Origin: Ectocarpus siliculosus
Taxonomy: Eukaryota > Sar > Phaeophyceae > Ectocarpales > Ectocarpaceae
Length of the DNA: 64,000 nt
Assembly: GCA_000310025.1 (NCBI GenBank)
Contig: FN649752.1
Location: forward strand, 479,003-543,002
Direction: 5' to 3'
The position numbers and the translations under genes were made by a program. Below the pieces are notes generated by a model. That model was given only the letters and a program-made list of their open reading frames with translations. It did not search any database and was not told where the DNA came from. Position 1 is the first letter of the stretch, and each line of letters starts with the position of its first letter. Positions 1 through 11,162 of the stretch are shown here, in pieces.

Positions 1-2056
1 CCCGGTAGATATAGGCATGCAGTCCTTCGACCACGAAGGTCGCCACCGAGACCCAGCCCCTTATCTGGAACTGGGAAAAAATTATGAAGTGCGAGCGTGC
101 ACAGGAAACATTACTGGCGGCGTTAGTTGCCGTGTCAGTTGGCGTGCGTATCATTGAGTGGGCTACCCTATGGCGCACTTCGCGCAAACCAAACTCACCC
201 CGACCGACACGACGCGGGCACCAGGGTCGGCTTCAGCTTCCAGCTTCTCTTTCATCTTGGCCAGACCCTTAAAAAAGGTTAGGCCAACAAGCAGCGGCAA
301 CCGAAGTGTGGGCGAATATGCCATGGGGTCAAGCCGGAAGAGTTGCTGACAAGAGTTCGTTGACAGAGTAGGGTATCGACGCCCAACGAGAAACGACAAA
401 ACAAGTTCCTCTGGGGGATTTCGTAGGGAGTCCTGTCGACCGCGACCCCGAGCGTATCAGAACAACGTGATTCATACAATATATAATAACACTACTACAA
501 TACTGTATAATACTACGAATCAAAATGCCCTGTAAATTTGGCGCACTACCGGGTGCAGCGCCCTTTACCAGAAGGTGCCAGCGCCACGCTACCACCACGG
601 GCTACTACAGTCGCCGCACGATCTTGCGGCAAAATAGGTATAGCTTACAGCTCTGACTTTTGCTTAAAAACCCAGTGTTGTGCGGCCTGAAGAGTACGGA
701 AGAGGAGGTAGGCACCGTAGAGTTCAGGTTGTTCGGTAAAGATAACAACGGCAACAACAACGACTCGCTCGCACTCTCGTAACAATTTCTAGCGTGACAC
801 ACCGCTCACCTCTCTGAACAGGTACACGATGATCACCGTGCTCCCTGCTAGTGGCGCGACGAATATATCTTCCTTGTCTAGCTCAACCAAGGAAGATACC
901 TGTGCAGTACGGTTTCATGGCATACAGCACAGCCGGGAAGCAAATTTTACATTACAATCTTGTTTCTGTAAGACATTCAGTCACCGCTGACACACAGAGA
1001 CAAAGTGCACAGAGACAAAGTGTGCTACAGAGTCTGGCCAGCAACAACAGACGACATTATTTCGCATTCTCTCGCCATTGGCGAGACATGTCTTTGCACT
1101 ACACAACATCACTGCATCTCACCACTTATACGGATAGTTTATGCGGCATCGCAGTTTACAGAGTAGTGATTTCAATAGGCATCCGCTAGGCCAGCTCTTC
1201 GGCAAGGGTTCACACTTTTCCCCAGACGTTGGCGCGCCAACCGGAGGTTCGAGTCATTGCGCAGCAAACTCGCAAATTCTTTCGCTCTGTGCGATATGCC
1301 TGATATCCAGTGTTGATGCACACCTCACCCTTGCTTCCGCAGCGGCAAGGCGTCCTTTGCGCAGCAGATCTTCGTTTAGGTCCAAGCCTCGGCCTGCACA
1401 CCCTCTTCGCGCCGCAGCAAGCAGCCATCGTCCATCACCACATCCCAGGTCTACCACAATGTCATGCGGTTCAAGCCGGAGGCCATCGAGCACCCTGTCA
1501 GTCACAGCGGAGACAGCAAAGAAGAGTCCACAGGTTGCTCGATTATTTTGGCGTTCACCCAGACATACAGAAGTCTAACCTTTTGCCACACACCCTGTTT
1601 TTTTTATTTTCTCAGTTTTTCGTTTTTGCGCTACAGTACTTGCACATTTTAGGAAACATAAATACAAACATACAAACACAGAAAGACATTGCATCTCTCC
1701 GCCGAACGCGGCGAGATTTCCCTTAGCTGCATTCAGTGCCCTCGTCCTCGCTACACTGCAAATAGTCTAACTCACGAGCAAGTTCGTCAACAGAAATCCC
1801 GCCAACACACAACCGGGTTAGTAGTGTATGTGAACTGACCCAAGGACATCGCATACCTCCATACAAAGCTGCTGTGCAGAGAACGTCATGGTCTAAACCA
1901 GTTCAAGATTGTCTCTCTCGTCAACAGAACTCACGTTTCAATCAAACTTTCAGGAGACGGACTTATTGGAGCCACCAAACTAGTCTCGCGAGTGTGCTCC
2001 ACGAAGGTTTCCTTCGCATATTTAACCAAGGCAGAGGTGGTGCGCTTGCGATCCAT
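1..2056 (-). CDS. Class I SAM-dependent methyltransferase, FAM173/ATPSCKMT-like (3' end cut by window edge)
   Basis: Five exons join in phase: 2056-1935, 1494-1329, 899-810, 267-199, 70-1 (continues off the window). All inferred introns are GT-AG. Exon 1 ends with a PTP-like segment (APISPSPESLIE). Exon 2 carries SAM-binding motif I (VVDLGCGDGRWLLAAA) followed by an acidic GLDLNEDLL segment. Exon 3 gives the motif-IV strand (STVIIVYLFRE). Exon 4 gives helix plus strand (GARVVSVG), and exon 5 completes it as FQIRGW. This order matches the FAM173/ATPSCKMT family of small lysine methyltransferases, some of which modify the ATP-synthase c subunit in mitochondria; substrate and location here are not shown. 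The start at 2056 is the ATG nearest the first conserved segment. An open frame continues upstream to about 2212, so the N-terminus could be longer. Confident on fold, moderate on subfamily. Confidence 0.85.
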
Positions 2057-2099
2057 TTGCGGGAAAAGTGGTGCGGGTTGTGCTTGCTTGTGATGAGCG

Positions 2100-2178
2100 A
2101 TCTCCGAAGTTCTCAAATCTACGTAGATCTGTTGCCCATCTACGGAGATGTGATCTGTTGCCAATCTACGGAGATGTG
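2100..2178. repeat. Short tandem repeat, two to three units
   Basis: A unit containing ATCTACGGAGATGTG and GATCTGTTGCC is repeated imperfectly two to three times with a period of about 30 bp. It lies just upstream of the proposed methyltransferase start and overlaps the alternative N-terminal frame, which argues against that longer start. Confidence 0.6.
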
Positions 2179-2212
2179 CCGCTGAAGGAGCCGCGCTGGG
2201 CCACTTGAACAC

Positions 2213-3153
2213 ACCGCCGGCGATATCCCTGTCATTCTGTCACGGCGGCAGCAGCGAGAGCGACGTGTGCTGCTGGACAGGTCGCGAAGAGTTGTCGGGG
2301 AGACGACCTATGGCGAACGACATGCCAGAGCACGGATACTGGGGCCCGGTATGAGAAAAACCAAGCCAGACATTTTTGAAGTTTGAAAGCTGGCAGAGAG
2401 GAGGCGGTGTTGAACTGGCTTTGTGGCTCCGAGATTCACGAAGGGCAGACGAAGGACTTTCATATGTAGAGAGTCGCCATCGTGGAAAACCTGCTGTATA
2501 GCGTTGAAAGCAACATGACGTGTCCTCTCGTGTTCTTCCTCTGTTGTGTAGGAAACATGCGCGCCGTGGTCAATTTTTGAAGCAGCGGCGAATTTTGGGC
2601 TGCATTCACCCGCACTGGCTATATACCAACACAGCCAACGTTGATGTTTCTCTACCCACGACCATCACTAGCAGCGCTTCTGCCCTGAAGCTGCAGCTTG
2701 GCTGGTAGAGCGCGTGCCCTCAAAGCCCCAAGGTCACTACCTAGTGAATGTACGATGGGGCGGGCCGACAATGTGTGGCCCAACATCGTCAGGTTGTGTA
2801 GATGGAGGCAGCGCTCGAGACTACAATTTCTCGAGGAAGTACCAAAATCAACTAGCAGCAGTCGACCACGGCCTCCATATCGATGACCATTCATGCCGGT
2901 AAGGGGGGTAGTGGACAGGGGGGTGGGGGAAGGCCCTCGGAGGCAACCACAGACTGCGATGATAGAGCACTCAGGAAGACGTGAAATACAGTAGTGTAGC
3001 AGGATGGTGTGCAAGGGTAGCTCTTTCGGAAAAGTTAGAGCCAAGATAAACGGCTCTCACATTTATCGCTCTCTGCGTATCCAAGGCGGTTATCGCCCTA
3101 ATATCGACGAGCTCTTGTTTCGATCACCTGCTTTGCGCGCTTGCATACGACAG
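2213..3153. other. Gap between the methyltransferase and ceramidase genes
   Basis: No convincing exon seen. The two flanking genes diverge, so both promoters should lie here. The first exon of the ceramidase gene (probably 10-20 codons ahead of the conserved start) should also be here but could not be identified. Confidence 0.5.
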
Positions 3154-5379
3154 GTGACGGCGACGATAGATTGGTGCGAGGAGAATTACGCGTGGTCTTA
3201 CTTCATTGCGGAATTCTGGAATACGGCGAGTATGTCTGTGTTCAATGAGCAGTATTTTTTCGTCTGTAGACAAAATTACGGATCCTCCCAAGTACCATCG
3301 TTGCCCATCTGTACACCAGCTAGCCTACGACCTCTTCATCGAATCTCTCCAAGACTGCCCATTGTGACATTTTATGGTAAAGTCCTTGTGAAGCATGGCA
3401 CGCCGCTTGACCGCACTCCGCAGCATTGAAGTTCGATGTCTATTTTCCTAACATTGGACAGTAGCAGTGCGATAGAAAACGACGCCGTCAGGCTACAATA
3501 TTGTTGTTCGCGTTGCGTGCGGAGTTGATGAAAAAATATCCGGGTGAAGTCATGAGTGCGCGCATCACAAGTCATTGGTTTGCCACACCAAGTAAGTTTC
3601 GTTGCGAAAAGAATACCGCACGTCAGGCATGTACAATGAAAGAACAGCTCAATATAGCTCACCAATCCATGATGTATGCTATGCGTCGTATACGGTTGTA
3701 CCTCCTGACGACCTGTGCTTTGCAGGTGAGCTCATTGGCCATCTTTCTCGCGGGCGTGTATGGATGGTTTATGGCCGTCGCCGACGATCTCGAGATTAGG
3801 TTCCAGGTAATGTATGCATGCGGTTGACAAAGAGAAGCTCGTCTTACCCCCTCTCTCTCGCCTAAAGTGGACGTGTTTTTAGCTTTCAGGGGTGAGCACA
3901 TCTACCGGAGTATCACTACAGAGAACACGATTGGGTGAACAGTTCCACACGACCGAAATGAGGGTATTGCACGATGGGCGCCACCCGACTCGCCGCTTGT
4001 ATGCCAGATACAGAAATTGTGCGCCACGATCAAGAAGTTTGCCTGAAGGATAACTTATCTCGTTCGGAGTGCGCAAAGACCTGACAAGCAACGTCTCGAC
4101 GGGTGAAACAGAAGGAGATGAAACATGGCGGTACAAGACTCGGTGTTGTGTTCCCTACATTTTACGTGCTAGCAGGTCTCTCAGCTCCTGGTGGCGAGTG
4201 TTGGTATCGGCAGCGCCTGCTTCCACTGCACACTGAGGCATGCGGAGCAGCAATGCGACGAAACCCCGATGGTCTTGGCTATGCTGAACTGGTTTCATGA
4301 GCTTTTCGCGGACACATGGGAGAGCAACAGATTTCTGAGAGAGGCGATGCCGGTGCTGCTAGTCGTGTACGGTCTGGTGAGAAGAAACAATCCGCCACAA
4401 AGAAAGGAAATATTTTGAACAAGTGCTTGCGACATGGGCGTCTCGCTCTGTGCTTTGGTCAATTGCTTGTGGGGTTTCCCGCGAACACTTGCTCTTTGTC
4501 AACCCACAGTTCTCGCTCCCCTTTGAAGCGATTTCCAACAAGAATCTGATAAAACCAACTATCGTTTTGGTAACAATCCCCTTGGATCTAGAGGCTTGCA
4601 ACGGTTACATCTACGTGCGACGAATTTGATACCTTAAACGGGGGATTGTTGTTGGGGTTTCTGGACCGATTGTGCACGAGAAATGCTCAGAATTCGAACG
4701 ACGGGAAATCGTTTCAACACCAAATGGAGGTAAAAGTATTATGGCGAAAATAAGGAGTTTCTCAGGACCTCAGTGATGTTGAAGTTTCTTGTGGGGAACT
4801 TCTTCGAGGTACTGTGGATCGGGGACGGTGGTTGTTGTCTGCATTCAGCGAAGATGTCAGGTACTGAGGTGACCTGTGGAACGGCGTGATGCTTATGCCT
4901 CTCGTTGAGAAACTTCTGACCCCCCCCCCCCCCGACCCTCTTCATCGGCGTCCCCTAACTCGCCACAACTCCGTAGGGGTTTGCTCTCTTGCACAACATG
5001 TATCGCTGGACGACCGGATTCCAGATACACTTCATCGTGTGGGGCCTCGCCAACCTGGCAAGGTGCATCTACGTGAGCCGCGAGAAGGGAGTTGATCCTG
5101 CCACGGTATTGCTCAAGAGGGCGGTGATTTCAACCGCATTGGCTACCTTCTTTTGGGCGGTAAGCGCAAACACTCCCCAGGCCAAATTGTTCACCTCCAC
5201 GGTTTCAATACTTCTCACCCTATTCGGTTGATCGATGACGCCGCTAACCCTCAATTTCTTCTGCGTGCGCTTCGCCTCTTGTCTGTATCGTTGCAGACTG
5301 ACTTCCACTTCTGCAGCCACCTTCAGAGCGGGCCAATGCCGAACCCCGAAGGACACGCCTGGTGGCACGTGCTAATTGC
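3154..5379 (+). CDS. Alkaline ceramidase (ACER family), ends incomplete
   Basis: Integral membrane hydrolase that splits ceramide into sphingosine and fatty acid in ER/Golgi membranes. Exons 3154-3225, 3726-3806, 4176-4376, 4977-5159 and 5297-5379 all join in phase. Family hallmarks in order: TIDWCEENY and IAEFWNT (exon 1); a membrane segment ending EIRFQ (exon 2); GSACFHCTLRH with the conserved Ser and His, then QQCDETPMVLAM (exon 3); GFQIHFIVWGL and further membrane helices (exon 4); NPEGHAWWHVLIA (exon 5), whose two histidines belong to the Zn site of this family. Exon 1 reaches exon 2 only through a GC donor (ACG|GCGAGT), giving NT-VSS, which fits the plant NTVSN motif; a normal GT donor breaks the frame. 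The short 5' exon with the start codon and the 3' exon after 5379 are not resolved. Splicing to an acceptor near 5427 would stop after three codons. Confidence 0.92.
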
Positions 5380-6406
5380 GTGAGTCCTGCTAGTCGCTCT
5401 AGCTTGATGCCTATCCCTCCCTCGTAGCCTGGTTTGATGCTCTGAAGTTTAACCAGTCGTCATGATGTCCAGGTGCAAGTGTGATGGCTTTTGAGGGGAT
5501 TATGCTAGACACTGAGTGAGATCATCGCGATTTTCATGGGAAGGAAGAGGGTTTTTTCTGTGGGTACCTCTTCTCCTTTCGTTACGCACACGCACGCGTG
5601 TAAACCTCACGCACATGTGTCTGTTCACACCTTCGAGATTATCGTCTGAGCACTTTGAACCCGTTTGGGTCCACCGTTGAAAATATGCTTCTTATGGAGC
5701 CCTATACTCCGGGTGAGCGGAGAGTCCGGAGTGTAGACGCGGCTGCTTCAACGGCTTTTGCTGGTTCTGCTGGTTCTGCTGCTTCGGCTGCTGTTGTTGC
5801 GGTTGTTGCGATGCTACTGCATTATTTTCCTTAGTTCCCATGTTTTGTACGTGGGTTGCCAAGAGAAAACGCTTCGTCGACGCCAATATGGAGCCCTCTA
5901 CTCTGGGTGAGCGGAGAGTCCGGAGTGTGGTGGCTATGACCTGCCACCGGAGGCTGGCTATTTCCCTTCGGTGCGATGTGGCGAGGAATGCCAAGCGTGA
6001 CCGAGCGGACTCAGTCAAGCTAGGGTGGTGCGGAGAGTGGGAGAGCCTCCGTGGACTCATTTTCCCATCCTCCTAATGATTCATCAACCATTCGCAGCTG
6101 TTGGGAATCGCAAGGGTCATGGACCCTCGGGAAACGGTATTCTATTATCACATATTCCCTCAGATCCTAATCTTCATGCACGTGTGTCTGTGCTCCCTGA
6201 ATCTCCATATCCTGACCTCCACGTTCTTAATTAAATTCGCCTTCTGTACTCCACGCATGTGCCGACAATAACTATGGACGCGACGAGCCTTATACGTTGT
6301 TTCTCAGCCGAGGGCATGCTGAACGTCCGCTTGTCCCCACAAACTTGATGGGCGACTCCTCCCTCGACGTTTTCCGTCTGTGTGATGATTTTTCTTTGGA
6401 GCCCAG
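5380..6406. other. Gap after the ceramidase gene
   Basis: No exon recognised. It should hold the ceramidase 3' end and the 5' part of the next gene. It contains a 42-bp direct repeat described separately. Confidence 0.4.
5693..5928. repeat. Direct repeat of 42 bp (5693-5734 and 5887-5928)
   Basis: Both copies begin TATGGAGCCCT and share GGGTGAGCGGAGAGTCCGG, with about three mismatches over 42 bp and a 152-bp spacer. The same strand is used in both copies. No element family recognised. Confidence 0.75.
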
Positions 6407-8820
6407 GTATGCGATCCTACAATGCACCTCGTTCTCAATATACCGGCGGTGCATCCAGCTAGGCAAGCCGGTGGCAATCGTTTTGAAGGGACCTTTCGGA
6501 CTTTGGCCGACCGTACGGGTGGTTTAGCCGTCGCCGACGGGATCGAAAACGCGCACTCGATGGTCAACCATACAGAGGCAAGGGGGCGTTTGACACAAGC
6601 AAGAGATGTCCAGGTGGAGGAAATCTCATCTCCAACCTTGTTGTCATCAGCGGCTGCTTCGCCTCGTCGAATAAAATGTCGAGTTGAACCGGGAGCTAGT
6701 TCAACCCTCTTACTGCTGCAAGTAAGCCCGTAGGATTTTTCACTCGTTGTGTGGTAAGACTGGGTACGCTCGAATACTGTGGTACTGCGTACGTGTTGCT
6801 GCTTCCAACGCTGGACAAGCACTGCAGGAGGAATGAAAGCTCAGGACGCGTAATTGTAGGTCCCGTCATTGAAAATCTAGATTCGAATGAGGGTTGAGGT
6901 GGGGGGTGGGGGCGGGAACATAACTTGTCTAGAGACCACCACAGTTTCCCGTCACTTACGTCAATTTGCTACCGGATGGGTGGGTGGCGTTTACGGCACC
7001 ATCTCGGGACCTGGACGTCACAATTGATTGGCGCTTCTCAGCCACCAAGCTCGTCGTCAGTAGCTGCTCATTGAAGACATGCTCTTCGTTGTTTGCACGA
7101 GGCTTGTCTCCGTATATATATTCCTTGGTTGTGCGTAATGTAAAGAGTGGCTTAGAGTTAAGGGTTGGTTTCCATCTGGGACATATCGGTCTCAAATCAC
7201 ACCTCACTACCCCTTCTTGCGAAGAAACGTTGCATCTATGTATCGTATCTCTCCAAGAAGAGGGCTAAATGAACGCGTGTTGCCGCGATGCGTGTAACGT
7301 AAAAGGCATGTATGTAACGTGTGGATGTCCAAAGCTACCCAGCAGTTTTATCTCTTATAGTCTGTCTGTGTGTTTCCTTTGGCCTCATTCGAGTTGGGTG
7401 TATGTACGTACATACCATGGGTTCATATTTCTGGCATCCCTTCATCTGGGCCGCGATGAGGGTTCGACTGATGTACCAGGCACTTCAAGTATTAAATTGG
7501 CGATTGAAAATATTTTGCTTGGATCTCTCCCCAGTTGTGTTCATAGTAGTTTTGGGTTTCCTTGATTGTTGTCTGGGAATTGTTGCGTGTTGGATAGAGT
7601 ATGGTTCAATCTGTGTCGCCGTGTGAAGGTACACGCATGAAGAGAGCGAGCGAGAAGAATGCATCATTGCTTCAGTCGGGCAAGACTAAAGCTCTGCAAT
7701 CTTGGACGGCGATTGCAGAGTCGACGACATCCGTCTATTTGTCTTGGCCTATGCGGGCGGGTTGCTATTTCTTGGAGGGGCGTTGGGTCTGCCTTCTGTT
7801 TTCCCTCGTCCATCTTCTGGATTGCACGGTCAATTGGCACGGAAGTTCATGAAATTGCCTAAATTCGTGCAGAAAACCTGCATGGATGGTGAGTGAAGTT
7901 GGAGTAGGAAGGTGCGGTCTAGGCTCTCTAGTAGTACGATATTCCGCGTAGGTTTGACATGCTGTTTCTTGTTTGTCATGGTATGGAACCCCCCCCTGTC
8001 GAAAATGCACCACCCGTAGCTGGATAACTCACCCCCGATCAGTGCGGGTAGTAGATAGCCTGACGTTCTCCCGACCTGTTGAAAACGAACAGTGTTTACT
8101 GACGGACTTCGATCTAAACTATGTACATCCAACGATTTCTAGAAGTAAACCGCCAAGGGATTCTTATCTTCCTCTATTTTGCGTTTCGCATGAGCGTGTT
8201 GTCGATATTGCGAGGCATGCAGAATCTCGACTAGCTACTGCGTGTGAACAGAGTGTGCCCTCCGCTGGCGGGTTGCACAGTTTGTTGGATCGCCTTGGGT
8301 GATACCGCAGAAACGTGGACGCTTGGTCGCTACCACTTGTACTTAGATTCGAACACATACTTCCCCCAGAACGAAAGAACTTACAAGTGATTATTGAGCG
8401 GTTTCTCTCAGCTCACAAAGGCTACGCGCACGAGATCACGTCGGTGCCTTCGTGAGACCTCGACCTTGACTTGTCGTAGGGATTTTCACACGAAACGACC
8501 CCGGTGTCAAACGCAAGCACTGTTTCTTGCTTCTGCCCACATTAGCATTCTGTTAAGTGCTTTCGCCTTTGTTTTTTCTCTTCTTCGCCGCAGCTGAATT
8601 CTCTAAGCTCAACAAAGCTGTGATGGCGAGGTTCGCGGCCCTGCCTCCACTAACACGAGCCCTCGCCAGCGCATGGAGCGGTTCACCTCGCATCACAGGC
8701 AAAGGAGCGAAAAGTACAAAAACCCACCTCCTCAGCATAGACGCCGCGCGCCTGCTGGCCAAATCCATGTTTTTTTCCAGCCGAGCAAAAAGATACAGCC
8801 CCATGCTGGTCGCGAAATAG
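6407..8820 (+). CDS. Tentative uncharacterised membrane-protein gene (partial model)
   Basis: Four exon-like segments show coding character and good splice sites. 6407-6721 (105 codons, begins VCDPTMHLVL, donor CAA|GTAAGC). From 6945 (FPVTYVNLLPDGWVAFTAPS, 3' border unclear, near 7050). About 7710-7888, with one hydrophobic membrane segment (LFVLAYAGGLLFLGGALGL) followed by a basic stretch, donor GATG|GTGAGT. 8594-8820, a basic Ala/Ser/Lys-rich C-terminus (begins EFSKLNKAVMARFAAL) ending in TAG. The first pair and the last pair join in phase; the middle junction does not, so at least one exon is missing. The 5' exons are also unknown. I do not recognise the family. The layout suggests a lumenal or extracellular domain, one C-terminal helix and a short cytoplasmic tail. 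It could also be two neighbouring fragments. Confidence 0.42.
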
Positions 8821-11162
8821 TGCGCCACGGTAGAATAGGCATGTTCCGCAAGTCTCGGGAAGCCTGGTGGCCAGCAAAGTAAGCACGCCTACAAACAGCG
8901 ATTCGGCCAAATTCGGCTGATTTGCGAAGGAACGTTCCACAAGTTAAACACCGCCATCCTTGCGTGGCGACACACTATGAATGTAGTGGGCGATGCGCTT
9001 GGTCAGAGTACAAACACGGCGGGGCCTTCATGTTTTACCGCAGTTGCCTTCACAACTTCTTGTATTGTATCGTCCAACACATATATTACAGTCCGTCAAG
9101 CCCTTCATCACGAGGTTCTGTCCTTACAAGGTGCTGCGACCAGAACGCGATACGCCCGGCATAAACAGCTTTCGGGCGAGAATTCATTCCTACCGCTGTT
9201 GATTCTGCGGCCCCCCTGCGCGATTGACGGCGAAGGACGTATGATCGTATGATTTGAGGCCCTCTCCATGCGGTTGAGAGGCGAGGGGGTGAGCTGTGCT
9301 CCGTTGTGCTCTTCGCAATGAGCGACATGGAGGCCGAACCGGCGGCATCACTACGACGACAGACGCAGAATAAATTGATGGTGTACCGCAGGGTCTCTTT
9401 TCAAACAACTAGAGCAAGTTGTCAAGTATGGCGCCACCAACATATCATTGTTATGCTACCCACGGATGCGCTTGGAACTTTTGCGCTCCCTCCGCCCCCC
9501 CGTCTGCGACAAACAACGCTACCATACCAGATACTAACATGTATCACATTGTACCTTTCTTACATTTGACCCAGCTCCTGGCTGTAATAATGTTTTCGAC
9601 AGACCCAGCATGTGAGCCGGGCAATAGCAACGACGCTAATGCATTTTGAACTCAGAGAACACATTGCTGGGACACACGGCAATCCCGTGTTTTTGTCTGG
9701 TTGCTTGCCCGCAAGTTTTTGAATGTTGTCTGTTCCTGGGTAGCTTGGGTCGCACATCGAACGAAACGTGGGCATTCATGCACGTACGTTGGGGGTAGCG
9801 GGGGCAAGACACGTCCAGCACATGTACGTTCTGAAGGCAGGGGGAAGCGAGTGTCGGGTGTAAGGTAGCTCCGTCGTGGTGCTTGTTGATACATGTTAGT
9901 ATCTGGCATGGTAGCGTTGTTTGTGGCGGGGGAGGGGGAGGGGCGCTCAAGTTTCAAGGGCGTCAATGGGTAGCATAACAATGATGTGTTTGTGGTTCGA
10001 CCGGCGCCCGCGGGACTGATTATTGCGCGCTCCTAATGATGCCAAAGCTAAACACACGCACACCCTTGTGGTGGGAACCTCACGCGCGACAAATTCAAGT
10101 CGAAATTCCGCGAGCTTGTCGAATTTAGTGTGGCATCGATCTTGGTAGACGCATGCATGTTTTCGCGCGACGAAAATTATTGCCGAATCAGAAGATCAGA
10201 GGGCAATCTAGCCGCGTGAAAAACATCGGGCGGGCGTGCTCCCACCTGCGAGTCGAACTCGAACATAGGACATTCTTTGTGTTGGTGATGCAATTTATGC
10301 TGCAACGCTTGAGGCCACACGCAGAAATATTTCACCCCGACTAGCCTCTACAGACGCAGCTTAGCCGATGACGTCACAACCCCAAGAGAAAAAACACCCG
10401 AAGGACATTCAGCCATGGGAGTGGCCGCATCGAGCAGTACTTGCGTCACTGAGTACACGGGCGGAATGTGTGAAGAACGTTCGTAGGCGGGAACATTATT
10501 CCCCGACAAAAGTGAAGCATAACAACCGGCAGCCGGGCGACGAAATACCTCCTGTTCAGGATTCCTTACACCTCCAACCATTCTAAAAAGTGGCACAATT
10601 GAAAAACAGTTATAATCTATTTTACTCGAGCCTTCGTACAACGCTAAGTCTATAGTTATCTAAGAGCAACAAATACCACACGACGCATGTAGAACCTTAC
10701 AGCAATATCACATGATGTCTCCAGCTCCCACGGCGCGCTGTGGTGCGCCGGACAGGACCTCATTGACCGTATCGGACTAGACTACTGCGCTCTTGGTAGG
10801 GGCAACGCGCTGCGTATGGCTAATCAATTCATACTACCATCTTTCCTCCCGCGATGGATTCTTCTCGAGGTCGAATAAGATTAGATTACTTTGGGGCAAG
10901 ATAGCCGTTCCGATCTTGAATAGCTCGTTTCGAAATAAGACGTTCACATTTATCGTTCACATTTATCGGCACCTTCCACCCTACCATGACGGGAACTGAA
11001 CATCCACCAGGATATACACTACAACCCCACATGGGGCCGGCGTCTCAAGACGTAGAAAACTATGCGATACTTCCCTCCGTATGATGATACTTCTACTGTT
11101 TGTAACGGCAAGCGTCAAGTCGAGGCGCGGTAGTTCTTTCCCCGGTACCACCAAGGCAGCTT
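8821..11162. other. Gap between the tentative membrane gene and the cyclin gene
   Basis: No gene recognised. The two genes converge on this stretch, so it should hold both 3' UTRs. Its main feature is a 566-bp inverted-repeat element at 9432-9997. Confidence 0.45.
9432..9997. mobile_element. Inverted-repeat element with ~110-120-bp arms (MITE or foldback-like)
   Basis: The left arm (9432-9552) and right arm (about 9883-9997) are imperfect reverse complements. Shared blocks in order include ATCATTGTTATGCTACCCA, a C-rich run, ACAAACAACGCTACCAT and CCAGATACTAACATGTATCA. The central ~330 bp encodes nothing recognisable. Target-site duplications were not evident. Long arms and a short non-coding core fit a non-autonomous DNA transposon or foldback element. 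Confidence 0.8.
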
